In this document: positions 9,205-17,620 of the stretch, piece after piece
Layout of the letters: the number at the start of each line of letters is the position of its first letter
Numbering within the stretch: the stretch's first letter is position 1
NCBI GenBank assembly: GCA_902593405.1
Contig: CACJIB010000009.1
Span: forward strand, 1 to 43,293
DNA length: 43,293 nt
Direction: 5' to 3'
DNA from: an uncultured Pelagibacteraceae bacterium
Lineage (GTDB): Bacteria > Pseudomonadota > Alphaproteobacteria > Pelagibacterales > Pelagibacteraceae
The notes under the pieces: generated by a model
Database searches by the model: none
The model's input: only the letters and a program-made list of their open reading frames with translations
Told to the model about the DNA's origin: nothing
Program-made: the position numbers and the translations under genes

Positions 9205-9206
9205 TC

Positions 9207-10808
9207 TTACGAACTTCCAGGAGCTTTATCCTTAAATAACTTATAATCTAAACTATCAACAAGAGCTTTAAAGGATGCATCAATGATATTTGGTGATACT
9301 CCAATAGTAAACCAATTAACACCCTTCGAATCTGTACTTTCAATACTAACCCTTGTTACAGCTTCTGTACCAGTATTTAAAATTCTAACTTTATAGTCAA
9401 CCAATCTTAAATCTTTTAAATATTCTGAATATTTAGCAAGCTTATTAACATTTTTTCTAATTGCATTATCTAGGGCATTAACAGGTCCGTTTCCTTGTCC
9501 TTCACACAAAATTTTGTCTCCGTCTACTTCTAATTGAGCTTTTGCATATGAAACTATTTCTCCTGCATTATCTTTCTTTACCGAAACATCATATTGATTA
9601 ATAGAAATATATCTTGGTATCTCGCCCATTAATCTTCTAGCTAACAACTCAAAGGATGCATCAGCACCATCATAACTGTAACCGATAAATTCACGATCTT
9701 TCACCTCATCTAAAAGTTTTTTAATTTTTGGATCACTTTTCTCAACTTTAATTCCTATTGAATTCAATCTGGACATTATATTAGATTGACCTGATTGGTC
9801 TGAGACTACAATATTTCTAGAATTTCCTACTTCTTCAGGATTAATATGCTCATAAGTTTTAGGATCCTTTTGAACAGCTGAAACATGCATTCCGCCCTTG
9901 TGAGAAAAAGCAGAAGCTCCAACATAAGGTAAATGTTTATTGGGCTTTCTATTTAATATCTCATCTAATAATCTTGAGCATTGAGTTAAGTTTTTTAAAT
10001 TTTCTCTTTTAATACTTAATTCAAACTTATCTGAAAAATCTTTCTTTAAAAAAAATGAGGGAATTAATGACATTAAATTAGCATTTCCACATCTTTCTCC
10101 CAAACCATTGATTGTGCCCTGGACTTGTCTAACACCTGCTTGAACTGCAGCAAGACTATTAGCTACCGCATTTTCGGTATCATTATGTGCATGTATTCCT
10201 AAATTTTTTCCAGGAATTTGCTTGCTTACCTCAGATACAATTTTAGTTATCTCGTGTGGAAGTGTGCCGCCGTTAGTATCACATAGTACAATCCATCTAG
10301 CACCATTATCAAAAGCAGCTTTTAAACATGACATTGCATATTCTGGATTAGCTTTATATCCATCGAAAAAATGTTCAGCATCAAACATGAACTCTTTGCC
10401 AGATTTAACAATATGTTTTGTACTTTCACTTATATTCATTAAATTCTGCTCTTTGCTTATTCCTAATGCGACATCCACTTGAAAATCCCATGATTTTCCA
10501 AACAAGCAAACAGAAGCACTTTTTGAATTAATTAATGATGAGAGCATAGGGTCATTTTCTGCGCTGTGTTCTGATTTTTTAGTCATACCAAATGCAGTTA
10601 ATTTCGTTAATTTAAAATTATGATCTTTATTGAAAAACTCAGTATCAGTTGGATTTGCTCCTGGCCAACCACCCTCAACATAATCAACACCCAATTTGTC
10701 TAAAGCTGATGAGATTTTTTCTTTATCATCAATTGAAAAATCTACACCCTGAGTTTGTGCACCATCACGCAGTGTTGTATCAAATATATAAAGTTGTTCT
10801 TTGCTCAT
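9207..10808 (-). CDS. cimA: (R)-citramalate synthase
   Basis: CimA condenses pyruvate and acetyl-CoA to citramalate, giving a threonine-independent path to 2-oxobutanoate and isoleucine. The 533-residue protein has an HMGL-like TIM barrel with DTTLRDGAQTQGVDFS at about 10-25 and HAHNDTENAVANSLAA and GTINGLGERCGNANL near 200-245. A LeuA-type regulatory domain occupies about 400-530. Length and the GAQTQGV wording favour CimA over 2-isopropylmalate synthase. Its ATG overlaps the cysS TGA (ATGA), so it is likely translated from the same mRNA. Feedback control by isoleucine is known for the family but not visible here. Confidence 0.9.
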   Translation of the reverse strand: MSKEQLYIFDTTLRDGAQTQGVDFSIDDKEKISSALDKLGVDYVEGGWPGANPTDTEFFNKDHNFKLTKLTAFGMTKKSEHSAENDPMLSSLINSKSASVCLFGKSWDFQVDVALGISKEQNLMNISESTKHIVKSGKEFMFDAEHFFDGYKANPEYAMSCLKAAFDNGARWIVLCDTNGGTLPHEITKIVSEVSKQIPGKNLGIHAHNDTENAVANSLAAVQAGVRQVQGTINGLGERCGNANLMSLIPSFFLKKDFSDKFELSIKRENLKNLTQCSRLLDEILNRKPNKHLPYVGASAFSHKGGMHVSAVQKDPKTYEHINPEEVGNSRNIVVSDQSGQSNIMSRLNSIGIKVEKSDPKIKKLLDEVKDREFIGYSYDGADASFELLARRLMGEIPRYISINQYDVSVKKDNAGEIVSYAKAQLEVDGDKILCEGQGNGPVNALDNAIRKNVNKLAKYSEYLKDLRLVDYKVRILNTGTEAVTRVSIESTDSKGVNWFTIGVSPNIIDASFKALVDSLDYKLFKDKAPGSS

Positions 10809-12160
10809 TTAAATTTCCAAGTCGTTTTACCATCTTTATCTTCTATTAAAACACCTTTATCTAGAAGCTCATTTCTAATTTTATCAGCTTCTTTGTAATT
10901 TTTGTTCTCTCTAGCCTTATTTCTTTCCTGAATTTTTTGTAAAATTTCTTTTTCAGAAATTAAAGCTTTGCTAATTTTAAACTTAAGCCAATTTTCTTTA
11001 CTTTCATTTAATAGTCCTACAAATTTACAAGCGGAAACAAATAAAGATTTATCTTCATTGTTACCTTTTTGAGCTTTGTCATATAATTGATGTAAATTAG
11101 CAATATATCCAGGAGTATTTAAATCATCGTAAAGTGGTTGAAGAATTTCATCAGAAACTTTTGAATTATTTTCAATATCCAAATATGAATTGTACCATTT
11201 ATTTATCGTGTTTTGACAGTCGTCCAGAAGTTTATCATTCCAATCTAATGGCTGTTTATAATGTGCGCTTAGTAAAGCTAATCTTAAAACTTGACCGCTA
11301 ATCTTATTTCTAAAATCTTTTATTTTTAAAATATTTCCCTGAGACTTAGCCATCTTTTCATTAGACATAGTGATGAATGCATTATGCATCCAAAATTTTG
11401 CAAATATTTTTGTATCATTAGCACATCTCGATTGAGCTATTTCATTTTCATGATGAGGAAATAACAAATCTATACCACCTCCATGAACATCAAACTCATC
11501 TCCTAAAAATTTCTTTGACATTGCTGAACACTCTAGATGCCATCCTGGCCTTCCTCTCCCCCATGGAGACTCCCATGATGGTTCATCATCTTCTGAAGGT
11601 TTCCATAAAACAAAATCTTCTGAATTTTTTTTATTTTCACTGACCTCTACTCTAGATCCAGCAATAAGTTCATCTAATTTTTTATTTGAAAGCTGACCAT
11701 AATCCTTGAATTTTTTAACCTCAAAATAAACATGCTTATTATTTTCATAAGCAAATCCTTTTTTTTTTAATTCAGAAATCATTTCAATCATCAAATCTAT
11801 ATTTTCTGTTGCTTTAGGTTGATGGGTTGGTTCTTCACAATTTAAGTAATGACAATCTTTACTAAAACTTTTTGTTACTTTGCTTGTTAATTCTGAAATT
11901 GAAATATTATTTTCTTTTGAAGATTTAATAATTTTATCATCCACATCTGTAATATTTCGCACATAAGTAACTTTAGGATAATTTTTTTTTAAAATTTTAA
12001 ATAGAATATCAAATACAACTATTGGTCTTGCATTTCCAATATGAGGATCATCATAAACTGTTGGACCACACACATACATTCTAATGTTGTTTTTATCTAG
12101 TGGAACAAATTTCTCTTTTTGATTTGTTAGATTATTTGTTAAATAAATTTCATTACTCAT
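10805..12160 (-). CDS. cysS: Cysteinyl-tRNA synthetase
   Basis: This class I synthetase charges tRNA-Cys. The 451 residues contain the HIGH-equivalent HIGN at 40-43, the zinc ligands C31, C211, H236 and E240 (HHENE), and KMAKS at 269-273 in place of KMSKS. Length is normal. A C-terminal anticodon-binding part follows. The gene is the head of an apparent cysS-cimA-DUF1989-trmJ unit; an AT-rich hairpin separates it from nadE upstream, and a possible promoter lies over that hairpin. Confidence 0.97.
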   Translation of the reverse strand: MSNEIYLTNNLTNQKEKFVPLDKNNIRMYVCGPTVYDDPHIGNARPIVVFDILFKILKKNYPKVTYVRNITDVDDKIIKSSKENNISISELTSKVTKSFSKDCHYLNCEEPTHQPKATENIDLMIEMISELKKKGFAYENNKHVYFEVKKFKDYGQLSNKKLDELIAGSRVEVSENKKNSEDFVLWKPSEDDEPSWESPWGRGRPGWHLECSAMSKKFLGDEFDVHGGGIDLLFPHHENEIAQSRCANDTKIFAKFWMHNAFITMSNEKMAKSQGNILKIKDFRNKISGQVLRLALLSAHYKQPLDWNDKLLDDCQNTINKWYNSYLDIENNSKVSDEILQPLYDDLNTPGYIANLHQLYDKAQKGNNEDKSLFVSACKFVGLLNESKENWLKFKISKALISEKEILQKIQERNKARENKNYKEADKIRNELLDKGVLIEDKDGKTTWKFK

Positions 12161-12169
12161 CGTTTTAGG

Positions 12170-12196
12170 AATATACTTAAAAAATAGATTTGTGAA
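12170..12196 (-). promoter_or_regulatory. Possible cysS promoter overlapping the nadE terminator
   Basis: On the - strand TTCACA (12196-12191, five of six) lies in the hairpin loop region. It is followed by a short 15-base spacer and TATATT (12175-12170, five of six). The -10 ends 9 bases before the cysS ATG, implying an almost leaderless mRNA. The spacer is shorter than ideal, so this is tentative. Confidence 0.35.
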
Positions 12197-12203
12197 TCTA
12201 TTT
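12179..12203 (-). terminator. Intrinsic terminator after nadE
   Basis: A perfect 9-bp stem (AAATAGATT at 12182-12190 with AATCTATTT at 12195-12203) has a 4-base loop. On the - strand it ends in a run of six T. It begins three bases after the nadE stop codon, the expected place. The stem is AT-only apart from one G-C pair, so its strength is uncertain. Confidence 0.55.
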
Positions 12204-12205
12204 GA

Positions 12206-12943
12206 TTAATTTGGAATTTTACACACTGGAATTGGCTCCATTTTGTGCAAATTTTGTTTTCTAATTGTTTCGTATTTAGCTCTATTTGCTGAATTTGGAT
12301 TATTCATTGCCTCTTCTAATTCTTCATATTTTAATCCAAGTTGACCTTCATCTGTTCTTCCATCATCCCACAAACCATCCGTAGGGGCGGCATCTATAAT
12401 CTCTTTTAAAATTCCAAGCTCTTTTCCAAGCTCCCAAACTTCAGTTTTATTACAATCTGCTATAGGAGATATATCTACCCCACCATCCCCGTATTTTGTG
12501 TAAAACCCAACACCAAAATCTTCAACTTTATTTCCAGTTCCAACTACTATTCCTTTATTCGCGGCAGCAACTTGATAAAGCGTTGTCATTCTCAATCTAG
12601 CTCTAGAATTTGCCATTCCATGCTCATTATTAAATTTAAACAAGCTTGCACTAAATGCTAAAAATAATTCATCTAAATTAATTGTATGGGCCTCTACATT
12701 TTTAAAATTTTTAACTAACCACTCTTTATGCTTTAAACTTAAATCATGTTGATGAGATTTTTGTTTAATTGGCATTGACAATACAATAGTTTTTAAACCA
12801 GTCATTGCGCTTAATGTACTAGAAACTGACGAATCTATTCCTCCAGAAATTCCTATAACTAATGACTCTGCCTTACTTGGCATATTATTTACATAATCTT
12901 TAATCCAATTAGATATAAAATTTACTTTTTCTGAAGCATTCAT
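12206..12943 (-). CDS. nadE: NAD+ synthase, ammonia-dependent type
   Basis: NadE turns deamido-NAD into NAD with ATP and ammonia, the last step of NAD synthesis. The PP-loop GISGGIDSS is at residues 31-39, and KVEDFGVGFYTKYGDGGVDISPI near 140-163 matches the substrate-binding part. With 245 residues it lacks the N-terminal nitrilase domain of the glutamine-dependent form, so it needs free ammonia or a partner. It lies between aroG-type DAHP synthase and cysS on the same strand, and a hairpin follows its stop. Confidence 0.95.
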   Translation of the reverse strand: MNASEKVNFISNWIKDYVNNMPSKAESLVIGISGGIDSSVSSTLSAMTGLKTIVLSMPIKQKSHQHDLSLKHKEWLVKNFKNVEAHTINLDELFLAFSASLFKFNNEHGMANSRARLRMTTLYQVAAANKGIVVGTGNKVEDFGVGFYTKYGDGGVDISPIADCNKTEVWELGKELGILKEIIDAAPTDGLWDDGRTDEGQLGLKYEELEEAMNNPNSANRAKYETIRKQNLHKMEPIPVCKIPN

Positions 12944-12981
12944 GATTTTAAAGTATTAGATATTTAAAATTTTACAATGTC

Positions 12982-14361
12982 TTAAGATGCCGCTCTATCT
13001 GCGTTTTTAGAATAAGAGCTATTCTTTTTAATCTCATCTGAAATCAAGAAAGCTAATTCTAGAGCTTGGTTTGCATTTAGTCGTGGGTCACAATGTGTGT
13101 GATATCTTGATGATAAGTCTTTTTCTGATATCTTTTGTGCTCCACCAATACACTCTGTTACATCTTGACCAGTTAATTCTATATGTAAACCACCAGCGTA
13201 ACTTCCTTCACTTTGATGACATGCAAAAACATTTTTAACTTCTTTTAACACACTGTTAAATGGTCTTGTTTTAAATCCTGTCGCAGCTTTTACTGTATTT
13301 CCATGACAAGGATCACATGACCAAATTACATTTAAACCCTCTTTTTTTATTGCCCTAATTAATTTTGGTAAAAATTTTGAAACATTATCTGCACCAAATC
13401 TTGATATTAGTGTGATTTTACCCTTTTCATTATTAGGGTTAATTCTATTACAAAGATCAATCAAATCATCAGCCTTTAAGGTAGGTCCACATTTGATTCC
13501 TATTGGATTTTCTATACCCCTACAAAACTCAACATGACCACCATCCAATTGTCTTGTTCTATCTCCAATCCAAACAAAGTGAGCAGATGTGTCATGATTT
13601 TCTCCAGTAGTCGAATCTACTCTTGTCATAGTCTCTTCAAATGGGAGTAATAAAGCTTCATGTGAAGTCCAAAAATTAACCGTTTTTAATCTTCTATTAA
13701 ATTCTGAGGTAATTCCACATGCATCCATAAAAGCTAGTGCATTTGCAATATTATCCTCTAATTCTTTAAATCTTTTTAATTCAGGTGAATTTTTAATAAA
13801 ACCTAAATTCCAATTGTGGACATTCTTAAGATCTGCAAAACCTCCATGACAAAATGCTCTTATAAGGTTTAAAGTTGCAGCTGATTGTGAGTATGCCTTG
13901 AATAATCTTTTAGGATCTGGAACTCTAGCCTTTTCAGTGAATTCCATAGCATTTATGTTATCTCCTAAATAACTTGGGAGCTCAACTCCATCTTTTATTT
14001 CTGTTGGTGCACTTCTAGGTTTTGAAAATTGTCCAGCTATTCTTCCAACTTTTACCACAGGTAATGAAGCTGAGTAAGTTAAAACTAATGACATTTGTAA
14101 CATTAGTTTAAAAGTGTCTCGAATATTATCAGGATTAAATTCTGCAAAACTCTCAGCACAATCTCCACCCTGAAGTAAAAATGCTTTTCCATCTACAACA
14201 TCTGCTAATTGACTTTTAAGATGTCTTGTTTCACCAGCAAATACTAAAGGAGGGAATGTTCCTATTTTATCCAAAACATTATCCAGTTCTTTTTTATCTG
14301 GATATTCTGGAATATGTTTTACAGGATACTTTCTCCAACTATTTTTTTTCCAACTTTTCAT
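12982..14361 (-). CDS. 3-deoxy-7-phosphoheptulonate (DAHP) synthase, class II
   Basis: This enzyme joins phosphoenolpyruvate and erythrose 4-phosphate to begin the shikimate pathway. The sequence is of the class II (plant-like) type: FPPLVFAGETRHLKSQL near 37-53, LLQGGDCAESFAEF, GRIAGQFSKPRS, and WSCDPCHGNT later. I prefer the ATG at 14361 (459 residues) over a TTG two codons earlier because an AGG lies six bases upstream of it. The gene follows glmS on the same strand. Class II enzymes are often regulated by aromatic amino acids, but nothing here shows which. Confidence 0.93.
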   Translation of the reverse strand: MKSWKKNSWRKYPVKHIPEYPDKKELDNVLDKIGTFPPLVFAGETRHLKSQLADVVDGKAFLLQGGDCAESFAEFNPDNIRDTFKLMLQMSLVLTYSASLPVVKVGRIAGQFSKPRSAPTEIKDGVELPSYLGDNINAMEFTEKARVPDPKRLFKAYSQSAATLNLIRAFCHGGFADLKNVHNWNLGFIKNSPELKRFKELEDNIANALAFMDACGITSEFNRRLKTVNFWTSHEALLLPFEETMTRVDSTTGENHDTSAHFVWIGDRTRQLDGGHVEFCRGIENPIGIKCGPTLKADDLIDLCNRINPNNEKGKITLISRFGADNVSKFLPKLIRAIKKEGLNVIWSCDPCHGNTVKAATGFKTRPFNSVLKEVKNVFACHQSEGSYAGGLHIELTGQDVTECIGGAQKISEKDLSSRYHTHCDPRLNANQALELAFLISDEIKKNSSYSKNADRAAS

Positions 14362-14396
14362 ATTCAACCTAAGGGTGTTTTAACAGAGTTTAAAGT

Positions 14397-16217
14397 TTAT
14401 TCAACAGTGACAGATTTAGCCAAATTTCTAGGCTTATCAATATCATAACCTTTTTTAAGAGCAGAGTAATACGCAAGCTTTTGAAGTGGAATAGTCAAAA
14501 GGAACGGAAGTAAGTCATCATTTGTATTTTCAACTTCAATAGTTTCCCAAATATTTTCTGATACTACTTCATCTTTACTCTTATTGGTTATCAATAACAC
14601 TTTTGCCCCTCTAGCAATTACTTCCTGCATGTTCGAAATTGTTTTTTTGTAATAATTATCTCTAGGTGCCAAAACTACTACAGGCATTCCCTCCTCGATT
14701 AAAGCTAATGGCCCATGTTTCATTTCACCAGCTGGATATCCTTCAGCATGAACGTATGAAAGCTCTTTAAGTTTTAATGCTCCTTCTAAAGCTATCGGAT
14801 ATGAATAACCTCTTCCTAAAAACATTGAACCTTTAGCTTCATTAAATGTTGAGGATATTGCCTGAATATCATGATCATGTAATAAAGTTTTTTCTATTAA
14901 TCCCGGTAGATCTTTTAAGTCTTTAATCTTTTCTTGATATTCTTGTTTTTTAATTTCCTTTCTTAATGATCCAAGTTTTAAGGACAAAATATATAAAACA
15001 AGTATTTGACCTAGAAATGCTTTTGTTGATGCAACTCCTATTTCAGGACCACAATGAATTGGTAAAACAAAATTAGAGTCTCTAGCAATTGAGCTTTCAA
15101 TTACATTAACTACTGCACATGTCTTCATATTATTTTTATTACAAAGATCTAAGGCTGCATAAGTATCTGCTGTTTCACCTGATTGTGAAACAAAGACATA
15201 TAAAGTATCTTTTTTGAACCTATTTTTTCTGTATCTAAATTCTGACGCTATATCTATGTTTACGTCTAAAGTTGTAAGTTCCTCAAACCAATATTTAGCC
15301 ATTAAACAAGAATGGTATGCAGTTCCACATCCAATTAAAGTTATTGAATTAATCTCTTCTATTTTCCATGGAAAATTAAAAATATTTATCTCTTTATTTA
15401 CATTATCTACGTATTCTTTTATTCCAGTTTTAATTGTTGTTGGTTGTTCTTCAATTTCTTTTGCCATAAAATGTTTGAAATCACCTTTGTCATAATTTGC
15501 TTCATCTGATGATAATTCTAATATTTTTTTATTTACTTTTCTTCCTTCCTCATTAAAAAAAATAATTTGATCCTTTTTTACAACACAGAATTCACCATCA
15601 TCAAGATACGTAATCTTATTCGTCATTGATTTTAAAGCATATGAGTCTGATCCTAAATAGTTTTCATTTGGACCATAGCCAACAGCTAGCGGTGATCCTC
15701 TTCTAGCACCAACTATTAAGTCTGGCATATCTTTAAACACAATTCCAAGTGCAAAACTACCATGGAGTTGTTTTAATGTTTTTGTTATAGCTTCCTCAAG
15801 TTCTGAAGTTTTTAAATTTTCTGTTATTAAATGAACGATTACTTCCGTATCTGTCTGTGATTTAAATTTATGACCTTTGTTAACTAAATGTTTTTTTAAT
15901 ATTGTAGAGTTTTCAATAATTCCATTATGAACTACTGATACATTATGAGAGGAATGAGGATGTGCATTTAAACTATTAGGAATTCCATGAGTAGCCCATC
16001 TTACATGCCCTATACCAATATTTCCTCTTAAGTTTTTTAGATCAAAATTATTTTCTAAGTTATCTACTCTTCCCTCAGATTTTATTTCATTGATTTCACC
16101 ATCTGAAAGTGTGGCTATACCTGCTGAATCATATCCTCTATATTCTAATTTTTTTAATGAATTAATTATATTTGCAGAAACAGATTTGTTGCTCGATATT
16201 CCAATAATTCCACACAT
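14397..16217 (-). CDS. glmS: Glutamine--fructose-6-phosphate aminotransferase (isomerizing)
   Basis: GlmS makes glucosamine 6-phosphate, the entry to UDP-GlcNAc for peptidoglycan and LPS. The nucleophile is C2 (MCGIIGIS). The glutaminase domain covers about 1-220, followed by two SIS sugar isomerase domains (CGTAYHSCLMAKY and SQSGETADTYAAL near 295-350; second domain about 455-590). The C terminus DKPRNLAKSVTVE is the family's conserved end. With 606 residues it is full length. It starts 3 bases after the glmU-like gene, so no room exists for a glmS ribozyme. Confidence 0.97.
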   Translation of the reverse strand: MCGIIGISSNKSVSANIINSLKKLEYRGYDSAGIATLSDGEINEIKSEGRVDNLENNFDLKNLRGNIGIGHVRWATHGIPNSLNAHPHSSHNVSVVHNGIIENSTILKKHLVNKGHKFKSQTDTEVIVHLITENLKTSELEEAITKTLKQLHGSFALGIVFKDMPDLIVGARRGSPLAVGYGPNENYLGSDSYALKSMTNKITYLDDGEFCVVKKDQIIFFNEEGRKVNKKILELSSDEANYDKGDFKHFMAKEIEEQPTTIKTGIKEYVDNVNKEINIFNFPWKIEEINSITLIGCGTAYHSCLMAKYWFEELTTLDVNIDIASEFRYRKNRFKKDTLYVFVSQSGETADTYAALDLCNKNNMKTCAVVNVIESSIARDSNFVLPIHCGPEIGVASTKAFLGQILVLYILSLKLGSLRKEIKKQEYQEKIKDLKDLPGLIEKTLLHDHDIQAISSTFNEAKGSMFLGRGYSYPIALEGALKLKELSYVHAEGYPAGEMKHGPLALIEEGMPVVVLAPRDNYYKKTISNMQEVIARGAKVLLITNKSKDEVVSENIWETIEVENTNDDLLPFLLTIPLQKLAYYSALKKGYDIDKPRNLAKSVTVE

Positions 16218-16220
16218 AAA

Positions 16221-16841
16221 TTATTTTTTCTTTCTTTTGTAATTCTTAACTTCTAATTGTGGTGATCTTGTAAGTGCTAAAGATTTTTGTCTAACATTCT
16301 TTGTTATTACTGATCCAGCTCCAACAATACTATCTTTATTTATAGTAACTGGAGCAACTAATGAAGAGTTTGAACCTATAAATACTTTATCTTTAATATT
16401 TGTTTTATTCTTGTTTACTCCGTCATAATTACAAGTAATTGTACCTGCTCCAATATTTACTGATTTTCCTATTTGAGCATCTCCCACATAAGATAAATGA
16501 TTAACTTTAGATTTATTTCCTAAAGTACTTTTTTTAATCTCTACAAAATTACCTACTTTGGATCCTTCTTTTAAAATTGTATTAGGTCTTATTCTAGCAT
16601 ATGGACCAATCTCAACTTTATTCTCAATTTTACAAGACTCTAAATGTGAAAAAGATTTTATAACAACATTGTTTCCGATTTTTACCTTAGAACCGATAAC
16701 AACATAAGGTTCTATAGTCACTTTCTTTCCGATCTTTGTGTCTTTAGAAAAAAAAATAGTTTCAGGACCAATCATCTTTACTCCTGATTTTATAAACTTG
16801 TTTCTAAGTTTTTTTTGACTTGAGTCTTTCATTTTCATCAT
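16221..16841 (-). CDS. glmU: Glucosamine-1-phosphate N-acetyltransferase domain of GlmU, free-standing
   Basis: The 206-residue protein aligns with only the C-terminal left-handed beta-helix half of GlmU. Hexapeptide repeats run from about 25 to 180. The catalytic His H115 lies in [12 protein letters not shown], followed by [19 protein letters not shown], all highly specific for the acetyltransferase part. The N-terminal uridyltransferase domain (about 225 residues, with a GxGxGTRM-type loop) is absent, and no remnant lies upstream, where a divergent gene begins 60 bases away. It should acetylate glucosamine 1-phosphate, with the uridylyl step done by another protein. It sits directly before glmS. 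Confidence 0.85.
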   Translation of the reverse strand: MMKMKDSSQKKLRNKFIKSGVKMIGPETIFFSKDTKIGKKVTIEPYVVIGSKVKIGNNVVIKSFSHLESCKIENKVEIGPYARIRPNTILKEGSKVGNFVEIKKSTLGNKSKVNHLSYVGDAQIGKSVNIGAGTITCNYDGVNKNKTNIKDKVFIGSNSSLVAPVTINKDSIVGAGSVITKNVRQKSLALTRSPQLEVKNYKRKKK

Positions 16842-16901
16842 ATTTATATTAAGTATATTGTTTGATTAATTCACAATTTATTTCTTTAAAATACTTTAAT
16901 A

Positions 16902-17567
16902 ATGAAACAAAAATTTACAATTTTATTTGATTTAGACGGTACATTAGTAGATACAGCTCCAGATTTAATACGTGCGCATAACCATGTAATGAAAAAATTT
17001 GGTTATCCTACAAAAACTTTAGGAGAATTAAAAAATGCTGTTGGCAAAGGAGCAAAAGCTATGATGGCAAAAGCTAACGGCCAATGGAAGTGGTTTGATG
17101 AAAAAATTCAAAACGAAATGACTGATGAATTTTTATCTTATTATGGAAAAAATATTTTAAATGAAAGTAAATTAATTAATGGTGTTAAGGAATTTTTAAA
17201 TTGGTGTAAAAATGAAAATATTTCTATGGCAGTATGTACTAATAAAACTGAACACTTAGCAGTTGATCTTTTAAAAAAAATTGGGATTTATGATTATTTT
17301 GAATATGTTGCGGGTTATAATACTTTTGAATATTGCAAACCAGACCCTCGACATTTAACAACTACAATTGAGATTTTAGATGGAGATAAAAATAAATCGA
17401 TTATGATCGGTGACAGCGAGACAGATGCTAATGCTGCTAAGGCTGCTGAAATTCCAATAATATTACTAAAATATGGATATACAGAAAAAAGATCTGAGGA
17501 AATTTATCATAATCACATTATAAAAGACTTTGTAGGCATTGAGAAAATAGTATCAGAATATCTTTAA
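16902..17567 (+). CDS. gph: HAD phosphatase, phosphoglycolate phosphatase-like
   Basis: This 221-residue HAD hydrolase has the Gph pattern: FDLDGTLVDTAPDL with nucleophile D10 and acid D12, a second motif CTNKTEHLA, a Lys in KPDPRHL, and MIGDSETDANAAKAA for metal binding. Phosphoglycolate removal is the likely role, but related HAD enzymes act on other small phosphates, so the substrate is inferred. It is divergent from glmU with a 60-base gap. The prp genes follow on the same strand 53 bases later. Confidence 0.85.
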   Translation: MKQKFTILFDLDGTLVDTAPDLIRAHNHVMKKFGYPTKTLGELKNAVGKGAKAMMAKANGQWKWFDEKIQNEMTDEFLSYYGKNILNESKLINGVKEFLNWCKNENISMAVCTNKTEHLAVDLLKKIGIYDYFEYVAGYNTFEYCKPDPRHLTTTIEILDGDKNKSIMIGDSETDANAAKAAEIPIILLKYGYTEKRSEEIYHNHIIKDFVGIEKIVSEYL

Positions 17568-17609
17568 TATTGATTAATTTATTTTAACTATTAAAACAAA
17601 ATCACAAAT

Positions 17610-17615
17610 AAGGAG
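17610..17615 (+). promoter_or_regulatory. Strong ribosome binding site deciding the prpD TTG start
   Basis: AAGGAG lies five bases before TTG at 17621. No in-frame ATG is near this position, and the protein alignment with PrpD homologues needs residues from about here, so the TTG start is well supported. Confidence 0.7.
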
Positions 17616-17620
17616 TAATT

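Noticed and set aside
10222-10482. Open frame of 86 codons on the + strand inside cimA
   Set aside because: It is fully antisense to a well-conserved gene and lacks a ribosome site or recognisable domain.
16218-16220. glmS ribozyme upstream of glmS
   Set aside because: Only three bases lie between the glmU-like stop and the glmS ATG, so no ribozyme can fit.
16842-16901. Possible frameshifted N-terminal half of GlmU
   Set aside because: Only 60 bases separate the gene from the divergent gph, and none of them encode pyrophosphorylase-like sequence, so this is not a local frameshift.
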